This document shows, in pieces, positions 38,256 to 54,775 of a stretch of DNA of 64,000 nucleotides. The number at the start of each line of letters is the position of its first letter. Position 1 is the stretch's first letter. This DNA is from Streptomyces sp. NBC_00289. Lineage in GTDB: Bacteria; Actinomycetota; Actinomycetes; Streptomycetales; Streptomycetaceae. The stretch spans positions 3,906,001 to 3,970,000 of the forward strand of contig NZ_CP108046.1 in the NCBI RefSeq assembly GCF_041435115.1, read 5' to 3'. The notes beneath the pieces are model-generated. The model saw only the letters and a program-made list of their open reading frames with translations. It searched no databases and had not been told where the DNA came from. The position numbers were made by a program, and so were the translations under genes.

Positions 38256-39086
38256 TCAGTCGCCGAAGCCGGTGGCGCGGGCCCGCTTCTCCCAGGCGGC
38301 GATGTCGGCCCGCACCGCGTCGAGGTGGTCGGCCACGCCGGTCACCGCGTCGTCGCCGACCGGCAGGCGCAGGGGCGTCTCCTCGGCGTCGAGGGCGGCG
38401 AGGACGAGGGCCGCCGCCTTCGCGGGGTCGCCGGGCTGGGTGCCGTGACCGCCGGAGACGAAGCCCCGGGTGCCGCTCACCTTGGCGTAGACGCCGCTGT
38501 CCTCGCTGACCCCGGCCCGTCCCGCCTCGAACAGCGAGGTGCGGAAGGCACCCGGCTCCACGATCAGCACCTTGATCCCGAACTCCCGCACCTCGTCGGC
38601 GAGCGCCTCGGACATGCCCTCCAGGGCGAACTTCGTCCCGCTGTACGCCGAGAAGCCCGCGAAGGACAGCTGCCCGCCCACGCTGCTCATCTGCACCACG
38701 GCGCCCGCCTTCCGCCGGCGCATGTGCGGAAGCACCGCCCGCACGAGGGCCGCCGGCCCGAACACGTGCAGGTCGAAGAGGTCCCGCAGCTCCTGTTCCG
38801 TGGTCTCCTCGAAGGCACCGACGTGCGTGCGTCCCGCGTTGTTGACCAGGACGTCGATCCGGCCGTGCCGGGCCACCACGTCCTCCACGGCCGCCTCCGC
38901 GGAGGCCGTGTCGGAGACGTCCAGGCGCAGCGCCTCCACCTGGTCGGGGTGGGCGGCGACGAGGTCGCCCAGCCCCTCGGGCCGCCGTACCGCGCCCACC
39001 ACGACGTCACCGGCGGCCACGGCGGCCTCGGCGATGGCCCGTCCGAGGCCGCTGCTCGCGCCGGTGACCAGCCACACCTTGTTCAT
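38256..39086 (-). CDS. Short-chain dehydrogenase/reductase
   Basis: This 276-residue NAD(P)-dependent oxidoreductase has the dinucleotide motif TGASSGLG near residue 8, NNAG, the catalytic Ser in QMSSVGG and the YSGTK (Tyr-x-x-x-Lys) motif. It is thus a standard active SDR, in contrast to the dehalogenase-like SDR at 55947. The ATG at 39086 follows GAGGAG. It is divergent from a LysR gene 90 nt away, a typical regulator/target pair. The substrate is unknown. Confidence 0.9.
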   Translation of the reverse strand: MNKVWLVTGASSGLGRAIAEAAVAAGDVVVGAVRRPEGLGDLVAAHPDQVEALRLDVSDTASAEAAVEDVVARHGRIDVLVNNAGRTHVGAFEETTEQELRDLFDLHVFGPAALVRAVLPHMRRRKAGAVVQMSSVGGQLSFAGFSAYSGTKFALEGMSEALADEVREFGIKVLIVEPGAFRTSLFEAGRAGVSEDSGVYAKVSGTRGFVSGGHGTQPGDPAKAAALVLAALDAEETPLRLPVGDDAVTGVADHLDAVRADIAAWEKRARATGFGD

Positions 39087-39169
39087 GACGACTCCTCTTC
39101 GCGCTCTCGTGGGTTCCTCCGCCGACAAGCCTGCTGCCGTGGGCGGTTGCGCGTCCAAGACCCATGGTG

Positions 39170-39184
39170 ATAACCGATGGTTAT
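39170..39184. promoter_or_regulatory. LysR-type box overlapping the LysR start codon
   Basis: ATAACC-GAT-GGTTAT is a perfect inverted repeat in the SDR/LysR divergent region, and it includes the ATG at 39177. Its symmetry is that of a LysR-type binding site. Bound regulator there would block its own expression. Confidence 0.55.
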
Positions 39185-40088
39185 GACTGTGGACGTTCAT
39201 GTGCGGGACCTGCGCTACTTCGTCGCGGTGGCCGAGGAGCTGCACTTCACCCGCGCCGCCGAGCGGCTGTACGTGTCCCAGCCCGCGCTCAGCAAGCAGA
39301 TCCGGGCCCTGGAGCGGCAGGTGGGCGTGGAACTGTTCCGGCGGGACCGCCAGGGCGTACTGCTGACCGAGGCCGGGACGGCGCTGCTGCCGCAGGCTCG
39401 GCGGGTGCTGGCGGCCTGGGCGGAGGCGGACGCGGCGATGGCGGCGGCACGGGCGGCCCAGCGCGGCACCCTGGTGGTGGGCATGAGCACCAGCCCGGGG
39501 CGCGGCGGGCTGCTGCCGGCGATCCGCTCCCGCTTCACGGCCGCCCACCCGGAGGCGGTCGTCCGGCTCCGGCAGATGAGCTGGGAGGACCCGACCGCGG
39601 GCCTGGCGGACGGCGAGACGGACGTCGCCTTCGTCTGGCTGCCGCTGCCGGACCCGGAGCGCTACGCCTGGACGGTGCTCGCCGAGGAGCCCCGGCTTGT
39701 CGCCCTCCCCGACACCCACCCGCTCGCCGCGCACCCGGAGATCGACTTCGCCGACCTTGTCGACGAGCCGTTCCTCGCCCTCCCGCCGAGCGCGGGCCCC
39801 CTGCGCGACTTCTGGCTCGCCCTCGAGGAGCGCGCCGGCCGGCCACCCCGCGTCGCCGCGGAGATCGCCGGCACGGAGGAGACGTACGAGGCCCTGGTGG
39901 CGGGCCTCGGCATCTGCCTGGTCGCGACGGGCAACGCCCCCCTGGTCACGCTGGGAGGCGTGACCACCCGACCGGTACGCGGGATCGCCCCGAGCCGCTA
40001 CGCGCTCGCCTGGCGCCGTGAGGACGACACCCGCCCCCTGGTGCGGGCGTACGCGGACAGTTGCCGCCGGGTGGCACGGCAGAGGTGA
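39177..40088 (+). CDS. LysR-family transcription regulator
   Basis: This 303-residue protein has the LysR winged helix (LRYFVAVAEELHFTRAAERLYVSQPALSKQI) followed by the two-lobed ligand domain (GTLVVGMSTSPG onward). Starts at 39177, 39183 or 39189 are all in frame and none has a good ribosome site, so the message may be leaderless or the start lower than given. It probably controls the divergent SDR gene. The ligand is unknown. Confidence 0.9.
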   Translation: MVMTVDVHVRDLRYFVAVAEELHFTRAAERLYVSQPALSKQIRALERQVGVELFRRDRQGVLLTEAGTALLPQARRVLAAWAEADAAMAAARAAQRGTLVVGMSTSPGRGGLLPAIRSRFTAAHPEAVVRLRQMSWEDPTAGLADGETDVAFVWLPLPDPERYAWTVLAEEPRLVALPDTHPLAAHPEIDFADLVDEPFLALPPSAGPLRDFWLALEERAGRPPRVAAEIAGTEETYEALVAGLGICLVATGNAPLVTLGGVTTRPVRGIAPSRYALAWRREDDTRPLVRAYADSCRRVARQR

Positions 40089-40168
40089 GGGGCGAGGAGG
40101 GTGAGGCCGTTGACGATCTCGCGACCCGGATCTGCGTGGGTCTCCACGGTCGAGCCACGGACGGCCCG

Positions 40169-40357
40169 TCAGGCGGTCATGCGGGGGCGCTCGTCCGCCC
40201 AGCGGGCCAGGGTCTCCTGGGGGTCCTCCTCGGCCAGTTCGGCCAGGAGGGCGACCGCCTCGGCCCTGTCACCCACGATCCGCACCGGACTGCACCCCCG
40301 GGTGATCATCACGGAGCCGTCGCGGCGCTTCTGGTATCCGAAGTAACGGTGAGCCAT
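40169..40357 (-). CDS. Small hypothetical protein downstream of the antiporter
   Basis: The ATG at 40357 follows AAAGGA with good spacing and gives 62 residues (MAHRYFGYQKRRDGSVMITRG...). The 89 nt at its start overlap the end of the antiporter gene in another frame. The N-terminal half has a beta-hairpin look, then an acidic helix (AVALLAELAEEDPQETLARWADE). I know no function. Its strong ribosome site is the main support, together with the operon position behind the hydroxylase and antiporter. Confidence 0.55.
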   Translation of the reverse strand: MAHRYFGYQKRRDGSVMITRGCSPVRIVGDRAEAVALLAELAEEDPQETLARWADERPRMTA

Positions 40358-41651
40358 CGTTCTGTCCTTTCGCCGGGGTGAGTTGACGTGCCGCGGGGGC
40401 GGCTGCGGGTACGGCCACGGCTCCGGTGCCGCCGCCGAAGAGGCTGAGGAGCGGGCCGGCCATGGCCGTGGTGATCAGGGCCATCAGGACCATGACGGTG
40501 AACAACTGCGTGTCGATCAGACCGAGATGAAGTCCGATCCCGAGGATGACGATCTCGGTGAGGCCCCGGCTGTTCATCAACGTGCCGAACACCGCGGCCT
40601 CCCGCCAGTCGCTCCCCGTCAGCCGGGCGGGCACGGCCGCCCCGGCGAACTTGCTCGTCACCGCCACCAGCAGGACCAGGGCGAGCACCCCGAGCCCCGA
40701 CCAGCCGAGCCCGCCGATGTCCGTGGACAGGCCGGTGAGGGTGAAGAACGCCGGCAGAAGCAGGGCGGACGCCCGCTCCAGCGGCTGCCCGATCCGTTCC
40801 TCCAGGCCGCGGTCGCCGCGCGGCATGACCAGACCGAACGCGAACGCGCCGAAGATGGCGTGGATCCCGATCCACGAGGTGACGTAGGAGGAGAGGAGCA
40901 CCCCGGAGACGATCAGGGCCAGCGACGCGCCCCGGCTCTCCCCCTGGGCGAAGTCCCGCAGCAGCCGGCGCAGGAGGGGCCGTACCGCCAGGATCATCGT
41001 CGCGGCGTAGGCCAGGGTGAGGGCGATGACGGTGACGAAGCCGCCGGGTCCCTGTGCGCCCGCGAGGGCCACGACCAGGACCAGCACACACCACGCCACC
41101 ACGTCGCCGACGGCGGCGCACGCCATGGCCAGCACGCCGACATGGGTCCGGGTCAGGCCGCGGTCACGGATGATGCGGGCGAGGACCGGGAACGCCGTGA
41201 TCGAGAACGCGGTGGCCATGAAGAGCACGAACATGCCGCGGCTCACGCCCTCGGGGGCCTGTGAGGCGTGGAGCAGGGCCGCCGCCCCGCCGCCGAGGAC
41301 GAAGGGCACCGTCATGGCCAGGACGGCGAGGGTGCCCACCGACCGGCCCCGGCCACGCAGTCGGCGCGGATCGAGCTCCCAGCCGGCCTGGAACATGAAG
41401 AGGGCCAGGCCCAGTTGGGCCAGCACGGAGAGCGCGGGCCGGGCTTCGAGCGGGAAGAGGCGGGCGGGCAGGTCCCCCGGCAGCAGGCCGAGCAGGCTGG
41501 GCCCGAGCATCAGACCGGCCGCGATCTCCACCACCACCGCGGGCTGACGCAGCCGCCGTACCAGGTGGACCAGGGCGGCACCCACCGTCAGGATGACCGC
41601 CAGATCGGCGAGGACGACCGCCTCCAGCGGCAGGGCGTCGGGCGTCGGCAT
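40269..41651 (-). CDS. Cation:proton antiporter (CPA2, KefB-like)
   Basis: This 460-residue membrane protein has about twelve hydrophobic helices, with FGTLMNSRGLTEIVILGIGLHLGLID and GIHAIFGAFAFGLVMPRGD, features of the CPA2 exchange family. The ATG at 41651 has GAGG six nt upstream and lies 8 nt after the stop of the hydroxylase gene at 41660, so it is probably translated by coupling with a biosynthetic gene. It would exchange Na+ or K+ for H+. Whether it helps the cluster (export or pH) or is just the boundary gene is open. The C-terminus beyond the last helix is Ala/Pro-rich. Confidence 0.85.
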   Translation of the reverse strand: MPTPDALPLEAVVLADLAVILTVGAALVHLVRRLRQPAVVVEIAAGLMLGPSLLGLLPGDLPARLFPLEARPALSVLAQLGLALFMFQAGWELDPRRLRGRGRSVGTLAVLAMTVPFVLGGGAAALLHASQAPEGVSRGMFVLFMATAFSITAFPVLARIIRDRGLTRTHVGVLAMACAAVGDVVAWCVLVLVVALAGAQGPGGFVTVIALTLAYAATMILAVRPLLRRLLRDFAQGESRGASLALIVSGVLLSSYVTSWIGIHAIFGAFAFGLVMPRGDRGLEERIGQPLERASALLLPAFFTLTGLSTDIGGLGWSGLGVLALVLLVAVTSKFAGAAVPARLTGSDWREAAVFGTLMNSRGLTEIVILGIGLHLGLIDTQLFTVMVLMALITTAMAGPLLSLFGGGTGAVAVPAAAPAARQLTPAKGQNDGSPLLRIPEAPRRLRDDHPGVQSGADRG

Positions 41652-41659
41652 CGCACGCC

Positions 41660-42682
41660 TCACACCACGACCCGGCCGGCGGCCGAGTCGCGGGTGGCTC
41701 GGGACTTGCGCAGGTCGCGGGTGACGATGGCCTTCTGCAGCCAGCGGTCCGTCCCGTCGTAGCGGGCGTTGAAGGCCCGACGGCCGTGCACGGCGAGGTA
41801 GTTGTCGACGACGAGCAGGGTGCCCGCGTCGACGACGACGTCCTGCTGGACCCGTTCCAGCTCCACCACCAGTTCCTTCAGGACCTGTTCGGCGACGCTG
41901 TCGCCCTCGACGCAGCGCATGAAGAACGGGTCGATACGCAGGTAGGGCGAGTCGGCCGCGCCGAAGAGCACGGCGACCGGCTCAGGCGTCTCCCGCATGG
42001 CGCGCATCCGCAGCAGGCCCGGGTGGTCGGGCTGGTGGGCGGCGAGCTGCCGCAGGTGTTCGTCGTCGGGAAAGATGTAGAAGCGCGGCTCGGACAGCAC
42101 CTGTCGGCTCTCGTCGGACATCTGCACGTCACGCAGGGAGGCGAGTGTCGTCGGCACCCGGTCGTGGTTGCGGACCCCGAAGAGGGCCAGGTAGTCGCAG
42201 CGGGCGGGATGAAAGCCGTCCTCGGTGTGCCACTCCAGGAGGACGTCGCTGCCGTGGCCGCTCTGCTCACGCTCGTCGCCGGCGATCGGCAGCACGTGGT
42301 GGATCATCCGGCCGGCCTGCAGAGTGGGCCAACTGAACACCTCGCCCAGGCACTTGGCGACCAGCGCCAGGAAGAGCTGCTCCCGGCGCGCACGGCCCGA
42401 GGCCGCGGCGGCGGCCCAGGTGCCCGGTGTCGGGCCGACCGCGGCGTCGTCGACCGGGAAACCGCGTACCAGGAAGGCTGCGGCCGGGTCCTCGCGCCGG
42501 AAGTCCTCCACGAAACGGCGCAGCCCGATCGGCAGTCGCGACACGACCTCCCAGGCCGTGTCGTGGAACTCCGGTTCTCCGGGATCGCAGCCGGCCTCCG
42601 ACAGTTCGGCGATCACTTCATCCAGCCGAGCGGTCTCTTCGAGAGACAGGTCATAGGTGAGCACGCCAGGGTATTCGGACAT
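41660..42682 (-). CDS. Fe(II)/2-oxoglutarate amino acid beta-hydroxylase (VioC/AsnO-like)
   Basis: This 340-residue protein is a TauD/clavaminate-synthase-fold oxygenase. The iron triad reads His152-x-Glu154 (WHTEDGFHP) and His299 (DNYLAVHGRRAF); an Arg near 313 (RYDGTDRW) would hold 2-oxoglutarate. A His-x-Glu rather than His-x-Asp is typical of the VioC/AsnO branch, which hydroxylates C3 of Arg, Asn or Lys. The ATG at 42682 follows GGAGAGGG. It is the first gene of a transcription unit whose promoter resembles that of the main cluster operon. It probably hydroxylates a precursor or a residue of the peptide; which one is not readable. Confidence 0.85.
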   Translation of the reverse strand: MSEYPGVLTYDLSLEETARLDEVIAELSEAGCDPGEPEFHDTAWEVVSRLPIGLRRFVEDFRREDPAAAFLVRGFPVDDAAVGPTPGTWAAAAASGRARREQLFLALVAKCLGEVFSWPTLQAGRMIHHVLPIAGDEREQSGHGSDVLLEWHTEDGFHPARCDYLALFGVRNHDRVPTTLASLRDVQMSDESRQVLSEPRFYIFPDDEHLRQLAAHQPDHPGLLRMRAMRETPEPVAVLFGAADSPYLRIDPFFMRCVEGDSVAEQVLKELVVELERVQQDVVVDAGTLLVVDNYLAVHGRRAFNARYDGTDRWLQKAIVTRDLRKSRATRDSAAGRVVV

Positions 42683-42827
42683 GAAAAACGCCCTCTCCGA
42701 CCGAAGGGAACATTTCGATGGACACAGTTCTCTTTTCCGGAGCGGATTGCCGTCGGTTTCCTTCGCGACGTTCCGCCGATTTTCTTTTCCGGCTTACGAG
42801 AAATAATGTGTCAGTGTCCGGACCTGG

Positions 42828-42869
42828 TCTCAAGGCATTCCACCCGGCACCAAAGTGCCGTGGCTTCAA
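42828..42869 (-). promoter_or_regulatory. Cluster promoter/operator motif 1 (upstream of the hydroxylase)
   Basis: Read on the minus strand: TTGAAGCC (42869-42862), 8 nt, TTGGTGCC (42853-42846), 12 nt, then TTGAGA (42833-42828) as a likely -35, with ACATTA 18 nt or CATTAT 19 nt further on as a possible -10. The same elements with the same spacing occur at 60948-60989. The surrounding 50 bp match without gaps at 33 of 50 positions. I infer a binding site for one activator, about 145-190 nt upstream of the ATG at 42682. Confidence 0.7.
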
Positions 42870-42899
42870 GTGGCCAATTCCGCGGCCTCTGCCGGCCGT

Positions 42900-44096
42900 T
42901 CAGAATGCCTTGCGGTGGCCGCCGCCGCGCTTGCGCTCGTACATCTCCCGGCCTGCCGCCTCCCGGCGGCGCCACTCGCGGGACAGTTCGGCCCGGAGCC
43001 GGGCGTCCGTGCGGGAGGCGATCCAGGCGCTCTCCCTGAGCAGCTTGCGGTAGCTCTCGAAGCGGCGGTGCGAGAGTGTTCCGTCGGCCACCGCGGCCAG
43101 TACGGCGCAGCCCGGCTCGGCGTGGTGCTCGCAGTCGTGGAAGCGGCATCGGACCGCCAACTCCTCGATCTCGGCGAACACCTGGGACAGGCCGCTGTCG
43201 GCCTCCCAGAGGCCGACGCCGCGCAGGCCCGGGGTGTCGACGATCAGCCCGCCGCCGGGCAGCGGCAGCAGCTCTCGGGCGGTCGTGGTGTGCCGGCCCT
43301 TGCCGTCGCTGCCGCGCACCTCGCCACGGGCCTGCACCTCGGCGCCGAGCAGTGCGTTGACCAGCGTCGACTTGCCGACACCCGACTGACCGAGCAACGC
43401 GGCGGTGCCACCGGCGAGTTCCGCGGCGAGCGCGTCGATCCCGTTGCCGGTGACGGCGCTGACCGGCAGCACCCGGGCGCCGGGTGCCGCCGCCCGGACG
43501 TCGGCCACCAGGTGGGTGCTGTCCGGCACCAGGTCCGTCTTGGTGAGCGCGACCAGCGGCTGGGAGCCGCTGGACCAGGCCAGGGACAGGAATCGTTCCA
43601 GGCGCCCGAGATCGAGTTCGACGGCGAGCGAGACGACCACGACGGCCTGGTCGATGTTGGCCGCGAGCACCTGCCCCTCGGACCGGGCCGACGGCGTGGA
43701 GCGCAGGAATCGGGTGCGGCGCGGGAGTAACGCCCGCACCACGGGTCCGCTGCCCGCGCCCGGGTCGACGGCGGCCCAGTCGCCGGTGCACACCACGGCG
43801 TCGGGGTCGCCGCCGGTGCGTGCCGGCCGGGTGTCGGCCCGCACGGTGACGGCGCCGCCGGAGGGGTCCGCGGTGGCCGCGTCGGCGGCGCCGTCCGTGC
43901 CGGGGGCGCCCACGGCACCGGCCGCCACGACGACCTCGCACCGGCCCCGGTCCACCCGCGCGACCCGCCCCGGGATCAGTCCCTCGCTCTCGTACGGGGC
44001 GAACACGGCGGCCCAGTCCGCGTCCCAGCCGTAGGCCGCGAGCGGATGGGCTGCCGGGTCCGGGGTGAGGTCCGGGGCCGGGGTGTCACTGGTCAA
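42900..44096 (-). CDS. rsgA: RsgA-type (YjeQ) ribosome small-subunit GTPase, cluster-borne, with TTA codon
   Basis: This 398-residue protein has the circularly permuted GTPase order of RsgA: ALTKTDLV (G4) first, then LLGQSGVGKSTLVNALLG (P-loop, about residue 235), then IVDTPGLRG (G3). A C-terminal zinc knuckle reads CRFHDCEHHAEPGC. RsgA releases assembly factors from the 30S subunit. The start is a TTG at 44096 with GGGAG upstream. Codon 123 is TTA (43728-43730), the only TTA codon I found in the cluster; in Streptomyces it needs the bldA tRNA, and housekeeping genes usually avoid it. It lies 31 nt after the YqcI-like gene, so it is part of the operon. It may be a self-protection or paralogous copy. 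Confidence 0.85.
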   Translation of the reverse strand: MTSDTPAPDLTPDPAAHPLAAYGWDADWAAVFAPYESEGLIPGRVARVDRGRCEVVVAAGAVGAPGTDGAADAATADPSGGAVTVRADTRPARTGGDPDAVVCTGDWAAVDPGAGSGPVVRALLPRRTRFLRSTPSARSEGQVLAANIDQAVVVVSLAVELDLGRLERFLSLAWSSGSQPLVALTKTDLVPDSTHLVADVRAAAPGARVLPVSAVTGNGIDALAAELAGGTAALLGQSGVGKSTLVNALLGAEVQARGEVRGSDGKGRHTTTARELLPLPGGGLIVDTPGLRGVGLWEADSGLSQVFAEIEELAVRCRFHDCEHHAEPGCAVLAAVADGTLSHRRFESYRKLLRESAWIASRTDARLRAELSREWRRREAAGREMYERKRGGGHRKAF

Positions 44097-44127
44097 CGGG
44101 GTTGCTCCCTGGAGCTGTCGGGGCGGT

Positions 44128-44808
44128 TCAGGCGGCCGGGCTCGGCGCGTCGGCCGCGTCCTTCACATCCTGCGCCCTGCCGTGGTCCTGCCGCCGGTCC
44201 TTCCACGACTCGTCCCACCAAGGGATGTGCTGGTCGATCGGGTCGATGGGCATGACCGACTTGAACATGTCGTTCTGCACGTTGGCCAGGCGCGCGTCGT
44301 ACGGCTTGCCGACCGCGGTGAAGGCGCGGTGGATGCGTTCCCGGCGCCGGTCGATGGCGGCCGCGTTCCGCTCGAAGGTGCTGGCCGGCTGGAGCAGGAC
44401 GTGGGTGCGCCGGTCGCCGTAGGTGTGGCGCGGCGAGTCGGCCGGGTAGCAGGGCGCGAAGGAGACCACGAAGAACTGCTCTCCCCCGATCATCGCGTAC
44501 CAGGTCTCGTCGGGGTCGGGGTCGTCCTGGAGATAGACGCTGGGGTAGAGCTCCGCGAGCGTCGTGTAGAAGCGGCGGGTCAGATCGACCAGGGCGTCGA
44601 GGGTGGCTCCGGCCGCGGGGTCCTCGAAGGTGATGACCATGCCGTCGTAGGAATTGTCCCGGGCGGTGCTGAAGAATTCGGCGATGGTGTCCCTGTGCCG
44701 GTGCAGTTCCTTCTCGAATTCGAGGCCGGTGACGGTGACGGGCGGGCCCAGTTTCGACGTCCTCGCGAACGGGCAGTACGTGCGCTCGGCGATCTCCTCG
44801 AAACTCAT
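44128..44808 (-). CDS. YqcI/YcgG family protein (possible haem-dependent oxygenase)
   Basis: This 226-residue protein matches what I recall of the YqcI/YcgG family: an N-terminal YCPFAR, then FFVVSFAPCYPADSPRHTYG, followed by HVLLQPASTFERN. Some members are reported as haem-dependent N-oxygenases in natural-product pathways; from memory I associate the family with guanidine or amino nitrogen oxidation. The ATG at 44808 overlaps the exporter stop as ATGA. The role in this cluster is not known; tailoring of a nitrogen on the peptide or a precursor is a reasonable guess. Confidence 0.65.
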   Translation of the reverse strand: MSFEEIAERTYCPFARTSKLGPPVTVTGLEFEKELHRHRDTIAEFFSTARDNSYDGMVITFEDPAAGATLDALVDLTRRFYTTLAELYPSVYLQDDPDPDETWYAMIGGEQFFVVSFAPCYPADSPRHTYGDRRTHVLLQPASTFERNAAAIDRRRERIHRAFTAVGKPYDARLANVQNDMFKSVMPIDPIDQHIPWWDESWKDRRQDHGRAQDVKDAADAPSPAA

Positions 44809-46090
44809 ACCTCACTCACGACCTTCCCTGTGTTCCCTTTGACGAGCGCGGTCGAGGCCGCGGCCCGGCAGCCGATGACGTAGAACCACCAGCCGGCGAT
44901 CACGACGCCGACGAGGCTGTAGAACATGACCGCCGGTGCGAAGTGCTGGAGCAGGAATCCGCACAGGACGGGCCCGATCGCCACCCCGACGTGCACGAGG
45001 TTCTGGGCTCCGAAGTAGCTGCCGCGCAGTCGGCTCGGCGCGATCGAGTCGATGAACATGTACTCGGCCGGCACCACGATCACCTCGCCGAGCGTGAACA
45101 GCGCGACGGCGGCGACCAGCAGCGCGGCCTGGGTCGAGAACGACATGGCGAGCAGGCCGACCACGAACGCCGCGGTGCCCCAGGTCAGCCATCGCATCAG
45201 GGTGCTGTCCTTGAGCCTGCTGCCCACGAGGTACTGGGTGGAGATCACCACGACCGCGTTGGCCGCCGAGATGTAGGCGACGAGCCGGTAGGCCGTGTCC
45301 CGGTCCTCCACCATGACCAGGTACTGCGACATGAAGGTCAGCAGCGGCCCGTAGACCACGATGCTGAAGATGCCGCCCAGGGTGAACCAGGCGAGCGCGC
45401 GGTCGGCCCGCATCACCCGCAGCACCTCACGGAAGTTGAGCGCCTCCTCCGAGTCCGCTTCTTCCCCGGACTCCTTCGCCGCCACGGCTTCGGTGGCCGT
45501 TCCGGCCGCCGGGGAGGCCACGAAGTGGCGGTGGAAGACGATCAGCGGCACAAGTGCGGCCACGATGATGCCCGCCGCGAGCAGGAACGGCCCGCCGCCG
45601 CTCACGGCGACGGACGCGACGCCGAGGAAGGGGCCGACGGCGGCGCCGATGTTCTGCAGCGAGTACCGCAGCGAGAACACCTTCGCCCGCTGCTCCGAGG
45701 GCACCAGGTCGGCGAGCAGCGCGTTTGCGGTGACCCCCATGGAGGAGGAGGCGGTGTTCGCCACCAGGAGCACGGCCAGGACCGCGAGCGGGTCGTGGAT
45801 CGCCGGCAGCGCGAGATAGACCAGGACGAGCACGCCGTCCAGCGCGATCATCAGGTCGACCTTGACGAACCGGTCGGCGAGATAGCCGCCGTAGACGCTG
45901 GCGACGGTGCCCACCAGCAGCGAGGCGCCCAGGACGTAGCCGATGGTCGCGCCGCTCATGCCGACCGGGCCGTGGAGGAAGATGGGCATGTAGGCGAGGA
46001 CGGCGAAGAAGCTCAGCGACCGGGCCGTGGCACAGAGCAGCAGGATCCGCACCGCGGGCGGCAGGCCTCGGACCATCGTCAGCAGGTCTT

Positions 46091-46094
<4 letters not shown>
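44805..46094 (-). CDS. MFS exporter
   Basis: This 429-residue protein has about twelve membrane segments. GGYLADRF, after the second helix, is the typical MFS loop, and an acidic cytoplasmic loop sits in the middle ([21 protein letters not shown]). The ATG at 46094 overlaps the NRPS stop as ATGA, so it is translated with the synthetase. It is most likely the export and self-resistance pump for the peptide. No fused domain is seen. Confidence 0.87.
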
Positions 46095-54519
<8,425 letters not shown>

Positions 54520-54523
<4 letters not shown>

Positions 54524-54771
54524 GAGACGCGGACCTTCTCCCGTGCCGGTTCCGCGGGGGCCGCGGAGTCCCCGGCCGGGGCCAGGGCGGTCCAGCGCTC
54601 CTCGACGTGGGCCACGCAGGCGGCCCGCGTGTCGGGGCCGTGAGCGGTGTCCCAGCCCGCGGGTACGGCGGCGAACTCGGGCCAGAGCGAGTACTGGCCC
54701 TCGGCGTTGACCAGGACGCGGTACACGGCCGACTCGTCCTCGAACGGATTGGTGCTGCTGCTCCCGCTCAT
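54520..54771 (-). CDS. MbtH-like NRPS helper
   Basis: These 83 residues carry the MbtH signature [33 protein letters not shown]. MbtH proteins bind adenylation domains and allow their folding or activity. The gene overlaps the NRPS start as ATGA and begins 4 nt after the T-TE gene. The C-terminal 20 residues are an extra Ala/Pro tail. Confidence 0.95.
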
Positions 54772-54775
54772 GACG

